Shown in pieces: positions 33,863-43,226 of a stretch of 64,000 nt of DNA. The translations under genes and the position numbers were made by a program. Positions within the stretch are counted from its first letter, which is position 1. Each line of letters opens with the position of its first letter. The notes under the pieces are model-generated. The model saw nothing but the letters and a program-made list of their open reading frames with translations, did no database searches and was not told where the DNA came from. The stretch is from Lachnospiraceae bacterium (GTDB lineage: Bacteria > Bacillota > Clostridia > Lachnospirales > Anaerotignaceae): assembly GCA_019422065.1 (NCBI GenBank), contig JAHZEA010000004.1, positions 1-64,000 on the forward strand, in the 5' to 3' direction.

Positions 33863-35401
33863 ATGGACAAATATCAAATCTGCATTATGATATCCATAGG
33901 CGTATACCTTATAGGTATGCTTATTGTGGGTGCTATTTGCTCAAAAAAGAATAACAGCGCCGATGACTTTTATTTAGGCGGCAGACAGCTTGGACCTATT
34001 GTTACAGCTATGAGCGCTGAAGCTTCGGACATGAGCAGTTGGCTTTTAATGGGTCTTCCGGGTGTTGCGTACCTTTCGGGTATTTGCGATGCCGGCTGGA
34101 CAGCTATAGGTCTTGCCATAGGTACATATGTAAACTGGCTTATTGTGGCTAAAAAAATAAGACGTTATACACATGTATGTAAAAATTCAATTACAATACC
34201 TGATTTCTTTTCTAACCGCTACCGTGACAGCAGCAATATTATAATGGCTCTTTCAGCGGCTATAATACTTATATTCTTTGTGCCATATACAGCTTCAGGC
34301 TTTGCAGCCTGCGGAAAACTTTTTGCAAGTCTTTTTGGTGTGGATTATTTAACAGCTATGATTATAAGCGCTGTGGTAATTGTAGGTTATACAGCCCTTG
34401 GCGGATTTTTGGCTGCCAGCACAACAGACCTTATACAAAGTATTGTTATGACTATTGCGCTCATTATTGTTCTTGTATTTGGTGTGCATGTGGCAGGCGG
34501 TCTTGATAATGTTATTGCCAATGCCAAAGACCTTCCTGGTTATTTTTCAATGAATGCTACTTATGCGTTAGAAACAAATACAGCTTCACCTTATGGCTTT
34601 ATTACTAAGATTTCAACATTGGCATGGGGCCTTGGATATTTTGGTATGCCTCATATACTTTTAAGGTTTATGGCTATAAACGACCATAATAAGCTTACGC
34701 TTTCAAGAAGAATAGCTACTATATGGGTTGTTATATCTCTTGCAGTTGCTATATTTATAGGTGTTGTAGGCCTTGCAATGACAAATGTTGGAGCTATAAG
34801 CTTCCTTGAAGGCTCAGCTTCTGAAACAATTATTGTAGAAATTTCATCACTTTTAAGCCGTATTGGTGTTGTTCCGGCTCTTTTAGCTGGTGTTATACTG
34901 GCCGGTATTTTGGCTTCTACAATGTCCACAGCTGACTCTCAGCTTATAGCAGCATCATCTGCTGTTTCTAAAAACATATTTGGTATTTTTGTTGATATTA
35001 ATAACGAGCCTAAAAGAACTATGGCAATGGCAAGAATTACACTTCTTGTTATAGCTGTTATAGCTGCCATTATAGCAAGAAATCCTGACAGTTCAGTATT
35101 CGGTATAGTGTCATTTGCATGGGCAGGCTTTGGTGCTTCATTCGGCCCGGTAGTGCTTTTTGCACTTTTCTGGAGAAGGTCAAACAGATACGGTGCTATA
35201 GCTGGTATGATTTCCGGCGGTGCAATGGTATTTATTTGGAAATACCTCATTAAGCCAATGGGCGGAATTTGGAATATATATGAGCTTCTTCCGGCGTTTA
35301 TTATTGCATGTTTATTTATTGTAGTAGTCAGCCTTTTAACAGAAGCTCCTTCAAAGGAAATAACAGACGAGTTTGATAGAGTAAAAGCACTTAAGGACTG
35401 A
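33863..35401 (+). CDS. putP: Sodium/proline symporter family protein (PutP-like)
   Basis: The 512-residue SSS-family transporter has about 12-13 helices. Family marks are DFYLGGRQLGPIVTAMSAEASDMSSWLLMGLPG, the Na+-site segment AGILASTMSTADSQLIAASSAVSKNIF, and GFGASFGPVVLFALFWRR. Proline is the likely substrate because of the close PutP-like pattern, but related members carry other amino acids or acids. It would spend a sodium gradient such as the V-ATPase in this window could supply. Start ATG 33863 follows AGAGGGG. Confidence 0.9.
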   Translation: MDKYQICIMISIGVYLIGMLIVGAICSKKNNSADDFYLGGRQLGPIVTAMSAEASDMSSWLLMGLPGVAYLSGICDAGWTAIGLAIGTYVNWLIVAKKIRRYTHVCKNSITIPDFFSNRYRDSSNIIMALSAAIILIFFVPYTASGFAACGKLFASLFGVDYLTAMIISAVVIVGYTALGGFLAASTTDLIQSIVMTIALIIVLVFGVHVAGGLDNVIANAKDLPGYFSMNATYALETNTASPYGFITKISTLAWGLGYFGMPHILLRFMAINDHNKLTLSRRIATIWVVISLAVAIFIGVVGLAMTNVGAISFLEGSASETIIVEISSLLSRIGVVPALLAGVILAGILASTMSTADSQLIAASSAVSKNIFGIFVDINNEPKRTMAMARITLLVIAVIAAIIARNPDSSVFGIVSFAWAGFGASFGPVVLFALFWRRSNRYGAIAGMISGGAMVFIWKYLIKPMGGIWNIYELLPAFIIACLFIVVVSLLTEAPSKEITDEFDRVKALKD

Positions 35402-35407
35402 TTAATT

Positions 35408-35659
35408 ATGAAGGGCAGCGGTTTTATAGAAATAGATGTTCATGGCATGAACAGATTTCAGGCCAAGACTTATATAGACAGCGTGCTTAAGAAAGCCGGA
35501 AGAGATGTTTACAGAATAGACATTGTTCACGGCTACCGCAGCGGCTCCTCACTTAAGGAAATGGTAAGAAAAGAGTATCGCTCCCATCCCAAAGTAAAAA
35601 GAATGGAATTGGGACTTAATGACGGAGTTACAACACTTGTATTAAGAGATTTATTTTAA
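35408..35659 (+). CDS. Stand-alone Smr-domain protein
   Basis: The 83-residue protein is a complete Smr domain, as found at the end of MutS2. It has IEIDVHGMNRFQAKTYID (motif like LDLHG) and DIVHGYRSGSSLKEMVRKEY with HPKVKRMELG, matching HG-G-G-L--V---L--HP. Smr domains bind or cleave branched DNA or RNA; the free short form has no settled role. It starts 6 bases after the symporter stop. The only nearby ribosome site is weak (AAGGACTG), so it is probably translated by coupling. Confidence 0.88.
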   Translation: MKGSGFIEIDVHGMNRFQAKTYIDSVLKKAGRDVYRIDIVHGYRSGSSLKEMVRKEYRSHPKVKRMELGLNDGVTTLVLRDLF

Positions 35660-35667
35660 AAATAATT

Positions 35668-35701
35668 ATCCGGCTTAAAATATATTTGAGCCGGATTTTT
35701 T
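35668..35701 (+). terminator. Rho-independent terminator
   Basis: ATCCGGCT pairs with AGCCGGAT across a 13-base loop, then T residues. Confidence 0.92.
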
Positions 35702-35727
35702 AATTATTGATGTTTTTGTGGTATAAT
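35699..35727 (+). promoter_or_regulatory. Extended -10 promoter of the glycerate kinase gene
   Basis: TATAAT (35722-35727) with TGG directly upstream; the -35 TTTAAT (35699-35704) is weak and overlaps the end of the terminator. A second possible element, TGGTAAAAT, lies near 35824. Confidence 0.55.
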
Positions 35728-35876
35728 ACCTGAAAAAAATTATATTTGAGTAAACGTATTAAAAATAAATGCTATTTTAGAATGCTTCTTTTTACTGCTA
35801 TTATGGTAAATTATATTTTAATATGGTAAAATACTACCAATATTCTATTTTTAGCTTAAAAATTAGGAGGTGCTGT

Positions 35877-37013
35877 ATGAAAGCAGTTATTGCTATAGAT
35901 TCTTTTAAAGGCAGTCTTTCATCTATGGAGGCGGGAAATGCAGTTAAAAAAGCTTTTGAGCATGTGTTTAAAGGCAATGCCTGCGTGTTTCCTATTGCCG
36001 ACGGCGGAGAGGGAACAGTTGATACCCTTGTAAGCGCCTTAAACGGTGAAAAAATAAATATTTTCGTAACAGGTCCTTTGGGAGAAAGTATTGAGGCTTT
36101 TTACGGCATTATAAATAATGGCAAAACGGCTGTAATAGAAATGGCATCTGCTTCAGGGCTTCCTATGGTACCTGAAAATAAGCGTAATCCGTTAAATACC
36201 ACAACTTACGGTGTAGGTGAGCTTATAAAAGACGCAGTAAAAAGAGGCGTACGTGATTTTGTAATAGGCCTTGGGGGAAGTGCTACAAACGACGGCGGAC
36301 TGGGTATGCTTTCAGCACTGGGAGTAGAGTTTAAAGACGAAAATAATAATAAATGCGGTATTTTTGGTCGTGACTTATTTAATATTAAAAAAATAAACAC
36401 AGATAATATTTTAAAAGAGCTAAAAGAGTGCAGTTTCAGAGCGGCTTGTGATGTTACAAATCCCCTTTGCGGAGATAATGGCGCTTCGGCAGTTTTTGGC
36501 CCTCAAAAAGGCGCTGACGAAAAAATGGTAAAAGACCTTGACAGCGCGCTTTTGAATTTTTCTGAAATTTGCAAAAATGCTGTAAATAAAGACTGTGCAA
36601 ATACACCGGGAGCAGGTGCGGCAGGCGGATTGGGCTATGCCTTAATGGCTTTTCTTAATGCTAAACTGGAACCGGGAATAGATATTGTGCTTAGTCTGCT
36701 TAAAATAGAAGAAGAAATAAAAACAGCTGATATTGTAATAACCGGAGAAGGCAGGTTGGATTTTCAGACTGTTATGGGAAAGGCTCCCGGCGGAGTGGCT
36801 AAAATGGCCAAAAAATACGATTTGCCGGTAATAGCTTTTTCAGGCAGTATAGGAAAAGGCGCCGAAAAGTGCAATGATGGCGGAATAGATGCGTTTTTCC
36901 CTATTGTGCGTTCAGTTGTAACACTTGAAGAAGCTATGAAAAAGGAAAATGCCGAAAATAATTTGTATAATACATCTTTGCAGGTGTTTAACACAATAAA
37001 AGCTTTTAAATAA
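35877..37013 (+). CDS. Glycerate kinase (GarK/GlxK family)
   Basis: The 378-residue kinase phosphorylates glycerate, most likely at position 2, feeding the lower glycolysis encoded in this window. Family segments are AIDSFKGSLSSMEAGNAV, PIADGGEGTVDTL, GLGGSATNDGGLGML, CDVTNPLCGDNGASAVFGPQKGA and ITGEGRLDFQT. ATG 35877 has AGGAGGTG six bases upstream. An in-frame ATG at 35823 lies in the promoter region without a ribosome site. The methionine genes follow 19 bases later, perhaps on the same transcript. Confidence 0.94.
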   Translation: MKAVIAIDSFKGSLSSMEAGNAVKKAFEHVFKGNACVFPIADGGEGTVDTLVSALNGEKINIFVTGPLGESIEAFYGIINNGKTAVIEMASASGLPMVPENKRNPLNTTTYGVGELIKDAVKRGVRDFVIGLGGSATNDGGLGMLSALGVEFKDENNNKCGIFGRDLFNIKKINTDNILKELKECSFRAACDVTNPLCGDNGASAVFGPQKGADEKMVKDLDSALLNFSEICKNAVNKDCANTPGAGAAGGLGYALMAFLNAKLEPGIDIVLSLLKIEEEIKTADIVITGEGRLDFQTVMGKAPGGVAKMAKKYDLPVIAFSGSIGKGAEKCNDGGIDAFFPIVRSVVTLEEAMKKENAENNLYNTSLQVFNTIKAFK

Positions 37014-37032
37014 TATAAACGGAGCAGAAAAA

Positions 37033-37716
37033 TTGGAAACTTATTTGAAAAATATAAACAGAAACGAAGTTTTGAAATATTTGGGCTATAAAGGCGGTAA
37101 AGTAGACCAAAAGCTTGAAGAAGACATAAAAAGCTGTTCAGAAGAGATTATAAAAAATGCACAGCCTAAAGTAACTTACAAAGTTTTTGATTTCAGCCAC
37201 GAAAGTTTTATGTTTGAAGGTACAAACTTTATACCAGGCGGAAATAATATTAAGGAACTTCTAAAAGATTGCCAAAAAGCCATTATAATGGCGGCAACCA
37301 TTGGTTCTGAAATTGAAAATATAATAAGGCGCTATGAGGTAAAAGAAATTTACAGAGCACTTATACTGGACAGCTGTGCCAGCAGTGCTGTTGAAAATGT
37401 ATGCGATAATTTTCAGTTAGAATTAGAAAAAAGAGTTAATGAGCAAGGAATGTTTTTAACGGACAGGTTCTCACCGGGCTATGGTGATATGCCTTTTGAA
37501 CAGCAAAAAGACCTTTGCGCTATATTAAATACATCTAAAACAATAGGCGTAAGCTTAAGCGCAAGCGGTATTATGATACCGCGAAAATCAGTAACGGCTA
37601 TTATGGGAATATCGAATAAAAAACAGGAAAAACGGTTTAAAGGCTGTGAATATTGTTCAATGTTTGAAAACTGTTCTTTCAGGAAGGAAGGCGTTGTTTG
37701 TGGGAAAGCTGAGTAA
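37033..37716 (+). CDS. Methionine synthase reactivation domain as a separate protein
   Basis: The 227-residue protein corresponds to the S-adenosylmethionine-binding reactivation domain that closes full-length MetH. Visible marks are DRFSPGYGDMPFEQQKDLCAILNTSKTIGVSLSASGIMIPRKSVTAIMGIS, which match the RFSPGYGD and P--S-----G motifs, and a C-terminal cysteine cluster (CEYCSMFENC). It should allow reductive remethylation of oxidised cobalamin in the MetH core encoded next. TTG 37033 is the start, with CGGAGC upstream. The end overlaps metH by 17 bases. Confidence 0.88.
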   Translation: METYLKNINRNEVLKYLGYKGGKVDQKLEEDIKSCSEEIIKNAQPKVTYKVFDFSHESFMFEGTNFIPGGNNIKELLKDCQKAIIMAATIGSEIENIIRRYEVKEIYRALILDSCASSAVENVCDNFQLELEKRVNEQGMFLTDRFSPGYGDMPFEQQKDLCAILNTSKTIGVSLSASGIMIPRKSVTAIMGISNKKQEKRFKGCEYCSMFENCSFRKEGVVCGKAE

Positions 37717-40099
37717 TATTTTAAAAAGGGATTTTGTGTTTCTTGACGGTGCAATGGGCACAATGCTTCAGGCGGCAGGTTTAAAACTTGGGGAAAGACC
37801 TGAAATTTTGTGTATAACAGAGCCGGAAACTATAGTTAATATCCATAAAATGTATATAAATGCCGGAAGTGATATTGTTTATACAAACACATTCGGCGCA
37901 AATGCACATAAATTAAGCGGAACAGGATATAGCACAGATGAAGTTATAACAGCGGCAGTTAATGCGGCTAAAAAAGCATGTGAAGGCACTTCTTCTGCTG
38001 TTGCTCTTGATATAGGTCCAATAGGAGAACTTTTGGAACCTTCGGGAACACTTAAGTTTGAGGAAGCTTATGAAATATTCAAAGAAATGGTTGTAAGCGG
38101 TGAAAAAGCCGGCGCCGAAATGGTGATATTTGAAACAATGACAGACCTTTACGAGGTAAAGGCGGCTGTTCTTGCGGCTAAAGAAAACACAAGCCTTCCT
38201 ATTTTTGTTACTATGACATTTGAAGAAAACGGCAGAACGTTTACTGGCTGTACTGTTGAGTCTATGGCATGTGTTCTTGAAGGTCTTGGTGTTGATGCTA
38301 TAGGCATTAACTGCTCACTTGGACCAAAGGAGATTTTCCCTTTGGCTCAAAGACTTGTTAAATGCACAACACTTCCTGTTGTTATAAAGGCTAATGCTGG
38401 TCTTCCAGACCCGCTTACTAATAAATATGACATTACACCGGAGCAGTTTGGGGAGTATATGAAAATGTATGCTCAAATAGGTGTAAGAATAGCCGGCGGC
38501 TGCTGTGGAACTACACCGGATTATATAAAAGAAATTGTAAAACAAATGCCTTTAAATAAGGGTGAAAGAGAAGATATAAAAACTGTTTCCAAATTATGCT
38601 CACCTCAAAAAATGGTTGACGTAACAGGCGTTAGAGTAATAGGCGAAAGAATTAATCCTACAGGAAAAAAACGTTTTCAGCAGGCTTTAAGAGAGTGTGA
38701 CTTAAACTATATAGCCGAAAGAGCCATTGAGCAGGCAGAAGCCGGAGCTGATATACTTGATGTTAATGTTGGTCTTCCGGGTATAGATGAAGCCGACATG
38801 ATGGTAAAGGTTGTTAAAACAATACAGTCTGTTGTTAATTTGCCTTTACAGATAGACTCATCAGACCCGGCAGCTATAGAAGCCGGACTTAGGGTTTTTA
38901 ACGGTAAAGCCATTGTTAACTCCGTAAACGGCGAACAGGAAGTAATGGACAAAATACTGCCTATAGTTAAAAAATACGGTGCCAGTGTTGTAGGCCTTGC
39001 CATGGACTCAAAAGGTATACCTAAGTCGGCAGAAGAAAGAATAAACATTGCCAAAAGAATACTTGATAATGCGTTAAAACATGGAATTAAGAAAGAAGAT
39101 GTATTTATAGACTGCCTTACACTTACTGTTTCAGCTCAGCAGGAGCAGGCAGTGGAAACACTTAAAGCTGTTAGATATGTAAAGGAAGAAATGGGACTTC
39201 ATACTGTTCTGGGTGTTTCTAATATTTCATTTGGCCTTCCTGCAAGGGAATTTATAACATGCAATTTCCTTATACAGGCAATGGCAAACGGTCTTGATTT
39301 GCCTATAATAAACCCTAATCAGCAGGCTGTAATGGACGCTGTTTATTCTTTTAAGGTATTAAGCGGAGAGGACAAAGACAGCGAAAAATTTATTGAGCGT
39401 TTTGCAGGAAGAACGCCTGTGCAGGAAACAACTTCTCAAAGTACAGGTACTAAAAAATCTGACGATGAGAAAAAAGGCGATTTGGATATAGCCTATGCCG
39501 TATCAAAAGGTTTAAAAGAAGAAGCCGCAAGAATAACAGCTGAGCTTTTAAAAACAATGAGCGAAATGGATATTATAAACAACCTGCTTATACCTGCTCT
39601 TGACAAAGTAGGTGAAAGGTACGAAAAACAGGAAATATTCCTTCCTCAGCTTATAAATTCTGCTTCGGCTTCATGCGAGGCTTTTGAAGTGCTTAAAAAG
39701 AGCATACTTTCAAAGGGTACAGGCTCTGTTTCAAAGGGCAAAATAATACTTGCCACAGTAAAAGGCGACATACACGATATTGGTAAAAATATAGTTAAGG
39801 TAATACTTGAAAACTACGGCTATCAGGTTATAGACTTAGGCCGTGATGTACCTATAGAAACTGTTGTGGAAACGGCAATTAAAGAAGATGTTAAGCTGGT
39901 TGGCTTAAGCGCACTTATGACAACTACACTTAAAAGCATGAGTGATACTATAGAGGCATTAAGAAAAAGCGGACATGAATGCAAAATAGTTGTTGGCGGT
40001 GCCGTGCTTACAGAGGACTATGCTAAAAAAATAGGTGCTGACTGCTACGCAAAAGACGCTAAACAGACAGTTGATTTTGCTAAAGAAATATTGGGATAA
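37700..40099 (+). CDS. metH: Cobalamin-dependent methionine synthase, core without reactivation domain
   Basis: The 799-residue product has the homocysteine-binding zinc domain (about 1-290; C205, C268, C269 in GINCSLG and GGCCGTTP), the methyltetrahydrofolate-binding barrel (about 310-570, starting VIGERINPTGKK), and the cobalamin cap and binding domains (about 595-799, with the cobalt ligand H692 in GDIHDIG). The reactivation domain is missing; the gene just upstream supplies it. The start is taken as GTG 37700, eight bases after AAGGAAGG. A longer frame exists but runs back inside the upstream gene. Confidence 0.95.
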   Translation: MGKLSNILKRDFVFLDGAMGTMLQAAGLKLGERPEILCITEPETIVNIHKMYINAGSDIVYTNTFGANAHKLSGTGYSTDEVITAAVNAAKKACEGTSSAVALDIGPIGELLEPSGTLKFEEAYEIFKEMVVSGEKAGAEMVIFETMTDLYEVKAAVLAAKENTSLPIFVTMTFEENGRTFTGCTVESMACVLEGLGVDAIGINCSLGPKEIFPLAQRLVKCTTLPVVIKANAGLPDPLTNKYDITPEQFGEYMKMYAQIGVRIAGGCCGTTPDYIKEIVKQMPLNKGEREDIKTVSKLCSPQKMVDVTGVRVIGERINPTGKKRFQQALRECDLNYIAERAIEQAEAGADILDVNVGLPGIDEADMMVKVVKTIQSVVNLPLQIDSSDPAAIEAGLRVFNGKAIVNSVNGEQEVMDKILPIVKKYGASVVGLAMDSKGIPKSAEERINIAKRILDNALKHGIKKEDVFIDCLTLTVSAQQEQAVETLKAVRYVKEEMGLHTVLGVSNISFGLPAREFITCNFLIQAMANGLDLPIINPNQQAVMDAVYSFKVLSGEDKDSEKFIERFAGRTPVQETTSQSTGTKKSDDEKKGDLDIAYAVSKGLKEEAARITAELLKTMSEMDIINNLLIPALDKVGERYEKQEIFLPQLINSASASCEAFEVLKKSILSKGTGSVSKGKIILATVKGDIHDIGKNIVKVILENYGYQVIDLGRDVPIETVVETAIKEDVKLVGLSALMTTTLKSMSDTIEALRKSGHECKIVVGGAVLTEDYAKKIGADCYAKDAKQTVDFAKEILG

Positions 40100-40123
40100 A
40101 TAAATTTCACAAAGAGGTAAGGT

Positions 40124-41893
40124 ATGAACATAAAAGAATATTTAAAGGATAATGTGCTTGTTTTTGACGGCGGTATGGGTACATATTTTGCCGCTAAAAG
40201 CCGTACACCTTTTGAAAGGTGCGAAACGGCAAATATTGTAAACCCTAATCAAATTTACGATATACACACCGAATATATCGACGCAGGCTGTAAAGCTATT
40301 AAAACAAATACTTTTGCGGCTAACCTTGATAACTTTGACGGGGACTACGATTATTTAAAGAAAATAATAGAAAATGGATGGAATATTGCCAATAAAGCCG
40401 CCGAAGGCAGAGATGTTTTTGTTTTTGCTGATATGGGTCCTGTTCAATGCTCCGGAGAAAAAGAAACTTCTGAAAAATATATAGAAACTGCTGATATTTT
40501 TATTTCTTTAGGTGCAAAAAACTTTCTTTTTGAAACACTTTACAACGATGAAGGCATATACGAAACAGCAAAACATATTAAAGAGCATGTGCCGGAGGCT
40601 TTTATAATTACATCTTATGCTGTTCAGCCTGACGGGTATACAAAAGACGGCTGCTTGGGCTATGACGTATTGAAAAAATCGGCACAGTGCGAATATATTG
40701 ATTTTGTAGGTCTTAACTGTGTTTCAGGTCCGCACCATACAAGGCAGTATTTTAAAACACTCAGAAAGCTTAAAGCAAATTTCAGTGTAATGCCTAATGC
40801 CGGATACCCTACAGTTATTGACAACAGAACATATTTCGGCAGCAGTCCTTCATATTTTGCCGCAAACATAAAAGATATAGTAAAGGAAGGCGCTAAAATT
40901 GTAGGCGGCTGCTGTGGTACAACACCTGAATACATAAAAGCAACTGTTCAGGAGCTTAAAACTGGATTTAATGAAAGTGAAAATGAAAACTCAGCAAGCA
41001 CTGTAACAGAGGAAGAAAGAGAACCTAAAAGAACAAACAAGTTTTACGAAAAGCTTTTTGGCGGCAAAAAAGTAATTGCTGTTGAACTTGACCCGCCTGC
41101 TGACGCTGATATAACAAAATTTGTAAAAGGCGCTAGAATGCTTAAAGATGCCGGAATAGACATACTTACAATAGCCGACTGCCCTATTGCAAAGGCAAGG
41201 GTTGACAGCAGCATACTCGCCTGCAAAATTAAAAAAGAACTGGATTTGGACACACTTCCACACATTACATGCCGCGATAGGAATATTAACGCTACAAAGG
41301 CTCTGCTTTTGGGCCTTAATATTGAAGGTGTGCACAATGTTCTTATAGTAACAGGCGACCCTATACCTTCGGCCATGAGGGATGAGGTAAAGAGTGTATT
41401 TAACTTTAACTCAAGAATGCTGGCAAAATATATTTCTACATTAAACGAAACCGTTTTTGAGCAGGAGTTTTTAATCTGCGGCGCACTTAATGTTAATGCC
41501 CTTAACTTTGATGTTCAGCTTAAAATGGCTAAGGAAAAAGAAGAAAACGGCATTAAGGTTTTCCTTACTCAGCCTGTTATGACTGAAAAGGGTTTTAATA
41601 ACCTTATAAGGGCAAAAAAAGAGCTTAAAGGCAAAATACTTGCCGGAATAATGCCGGTTGTTAGCTACAGAAATGCTTGCTTTATGGAGAGCGAAATTTC
41701 CGGTATAAATGTAAGTGATGAGATTATAAATCTTTTTAAAGACAAGGGGAAAGAAGAAAGCATAGAGCTGGGAATTAAAATAGCAGGCGAAATTATAAAG
41801 CATGTTGAGCCTTATTGTGATGGTTTTTATCTTATGACGCCTTTTGGCAAAGCTGAAATAATTTGCAGAATAGTAGAAAATATGAATAAATAA
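40124..41893 (+). CDS. Bifunctional homocysteine S-methyltransferase / methylenetetrahydrofolate reductase
   Basis: The N-terminal half (about 1-285) is a homocysteine methyltransferase domain with the zinc cysteines in GLNCVSG and GGCCGTTPEY. The C-terminal half (about 305-589) is a MetF-type TIM barrel with AVELDPPADAD, PHITCRDRN and VLIVTGDPIP. The YitJ protein of Bacillus has this fusion. MetF would make the 5-methyltetrahydrofolate that MetH uses, which explains the location 24 bases after metH. Whether the first half methylates homocysteine itself or only aids metH is open. Start ATG 40124 follows AGAGGTAAGG. Confidence 0.93.
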   Translation: MNIKEYLKDNVLVFDGGMGTYFAAKSRTPFERCETANIVNPNQIYDIHTEYIDAGCKAIKTNTFAANLDNFDGDYDYLKKIIENGWNIANKAAEGRDVFVFADMGPVQCSGEKETSEKYIETADIFISLGAKNFLFETLYNDEGIYETAKHIKEHVPEAFIITSYAVQPDGYTKDGCLGYDVLKKSAQCEYIDFVGLNCVSGPHHTRQYFKTLRKLKANFSVMPNAGYPTVIDNRTYFGSSPSYFAANIKDIVKEGAKIVGGCCGTTPEYIKATVQELKTGFNESENENSASTVTEEEREPKRTNKFYEKLFGGKKVIAVELDPPADADITKFVKGARMLKDAGIDILTIADCPIAKARVDSSILACKIKKELDLDTLPHITCRDRNINATKALLLGLNIEGVHNVLIVTGDPIPSAMRDEVKSVFNFNSRMLAKYISTLNETVFEQEFLICGALNVNALNFDVQLKMAKEKEENGIKVFLTQPVMTEKGFNNLIRAKKELKGKILAGIMPVVSYRNACFMESEISGINVSDEIINLFKDKGKEESIELGIKIAGEIIKHVEPYCDGFYLMTPFGKAEIICRIVENMNK

Positions 41894-41895
41894 TA

Positions 41896-41932
41896 AAAAA
41901 GCACGGGATACAAAATTGTATTTCGTGCTTTT
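41896..41932. terminator. Bidirectional terminator between converging genes
   Basis: AAAAGCACG pairs with CGTGCTTTT around an inner ATA/TAT pair. The T-run is stronger on the minus strand, where it ends the acetyltransferase gene. Confidence 0.85.
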
Positions 41933-41944
41933 AAATTTAATGTG

Positions 41945-42382
41945 TTATTTGCCTTTTTTAAACTGTATGTACTCAAAAGGCTCAAAACCAAGTCTTTTGT
42001 AAAGAGCAATGGCTCTTGTGTTGTCCGGCTCTGTTTCAAGGCGGAAACGTGAAGCGGTTTTGTAGTGCTCATTTAAAAAGTCGAAAAACTCAGCTCCAAG
42101 GCCATGACTTCTGTATTCTGGTTTAATAAAAAGCTCCTCAATCCATACAACGATACCACCGGATTCCTGAGAAAATGTTTTGGCAAGAAGTCCAAAGCCT
42201 GCTGTTTTGCCTTCATGCTCAATAAAATATCCGTCTACATATCTGTCGGAAGAAATCATTTCGTTAAACGTAGCTTCGATATTTTCTATTCCAACGGGAG
42301 CTATAACTGCGCCTGAGTGATAGAAGTCTGTAGCCATTTGTAAATACTCATTTTTGTCTTTTGCCTCTATTTTTCGTATCAT
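41945..42382 (-). CDS. GNAT-family N-acetyltransferase
   Basis: The 145-residue acetyltransferase has the acetyl-CoA loop in EELFIKPEYRSHGLGAEFFDFL (pattern R--G-G) and the late ETEPDNTRAIALYKRLGFEPFEYIQFKK. The substrate cannot be told. Start ATG 42382 (minus) has GGAGGCTTAATT upstream. It is a single gene, converging on the methionine operon and divergent from nadD. Confidence 0.9.
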   Translation of the reverse strand: MIRKIEAKDKNEYLQMATDFYHSGAVIAPVGIENIEATFNEMISSDRYVDGYFIEHEGKTAGFGLLAKTFSQESGGIVVWIEELFIKPEYRSHGLGAEFFDFLNEHYKTASRFRLETEPDNTRAIALYKRLGFEPFEYIQFKKGK

Positions 42383-42490
42383 AATTAAGCCTCCGATAAA
42401 TTAGTATTGGGTTAATTATACAGTATAGGTTATGCTCTTTCAATAGCCTTAGAATTAACATTTAATAAGAATTTATTGGCTGCCTTTTTC

Positions 42491-42519
42491 TTGTACTTTT
42501 ATTGCAATTAAAGTATAAT
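42491..42519 (+). promoter_or_regulatory. Sigma-A promoter of nadD-yqeK-rsfS
   Basis: TTGTAC (42491-42496), 17 bases, TATAAT (42514-42519). The -10 box overlaps an in-frame ATG at 42518, so that ATG cannot be the nadD start. Confidence 0.72.
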
Positions 42520-42550
42520 GGAAAAAGAGTTTTTTACAGAGGTGTTTTTA

Positions 42551-43186
42551 ATGGATAGCCAACTTGAAAAATTAAAAGGCTGCAAAAGCTTTGCTATACT
42601 TGGCGGTACATTCGACCCTGTTCATACAGGTCATGTTGAAATTGCTAAATCAGTACTTAAACAGACAGGTGCTGAAAAAATACTTTTTATACCTTCGGGA
42701 AATCCGCCGCATAAAGACGAAAGAATGGTAACAGATAAATACCATAGACTTAATATGCTTAAAATGGCAGTTGAAGGCCAAAAAGACTTTGTTGTTTCCA
42801 CTATTGAAATAGATAGAGAAGGAAAAACATATACAATAGATACTATACGAGAGCTTAGAGATATATTTGGAAATGATGTTAAGTTCTTTTTTATAATGGG
42901 CGCCGATGCACTGCATTATATTTATATGTGGAAGGACTTTAAAGAGCTTTTAGGCATATGCTCATTTGCTGCTGTTACAAGACCGGGCTACAGAACAGCC
43001 GAGCTGGAACAAGATGTTGATGTGCTCACTAATAATTATGGCGGTGATATACACATTATAGAGATTCCGCCTGTTAATGTATCGTCATCGGAAATACGGG
43101 ATAATATAAAAAGCGGCATTTCAATTAAAAATATGGTAAACAGTAATGTTTATGATTATATAATTAAAAACGGACTTTATAAATAA
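42551..43186 (+). CDS. nadD: Nicotinate-nucleotide adenylyltransferase
   Basis: The 211-residue enzyme makes deamido-NAD from nicotinate mononucleotide and ATP. It has the nucleotidyltransferase signature GGTFDPVHTGH, PSGNPPHK, FIMGADALHYIYMWKD and the late VSSSEIRDNIKSG (ISST-like motif). ATG 42551 follows AGAGGTG; the earlier ATG 42518 overlaps the promoter. The nadD-yqeK-rsfS order is widespread in Gram-positive bacteria. Confidence 0.96.
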   Translation: MDSQLEKLKGCKSFAILGGTFDPVHTGHVEIAKSVLKQTGAEKILFIPSGNPPHKDERMVTDKYHRLNMLKMAVEGQKDFVVSTIEIDREGKTYTIDTIRELRDIFGNDVKFFFIMGADALHYIYMWKDFKELLGICSFAAVTRPGYRTAELEQDVDVLTNNYGGDIHIIEIPPVNVSSSEIRDNIKSGISIKNMVNSNVYDYIIKNGLYK

Positions 43187-43189
43187 TTT

Positions 43190-43211
43190 AAGTTAGAAGT
43201 AAGTTAGAAGT
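43190..43211 (+). repeat. Two tandem copies of an 11-base unit AAGTTAGAAGT
   Basis: Exact tandem duplication in the 40-base gap between nadD and yqeK, directly before the yqeK Shine-Dalgarno (AAGGAG). The AAGTTAGAA core recurs at about 19806, 59319 and 59340, each time intergenic. Confidence 0.8.
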
Positions 43212-43226
43212 AAGGAGATTTTTGCA

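Noticed and set aside
42518..42550. Earlier ATG for nadD
   Set aside because: The ATG overlaps the -10 box TATAAT and lacks a ribosome site; ATG 42551 has both correct spacing and the usual protein length.
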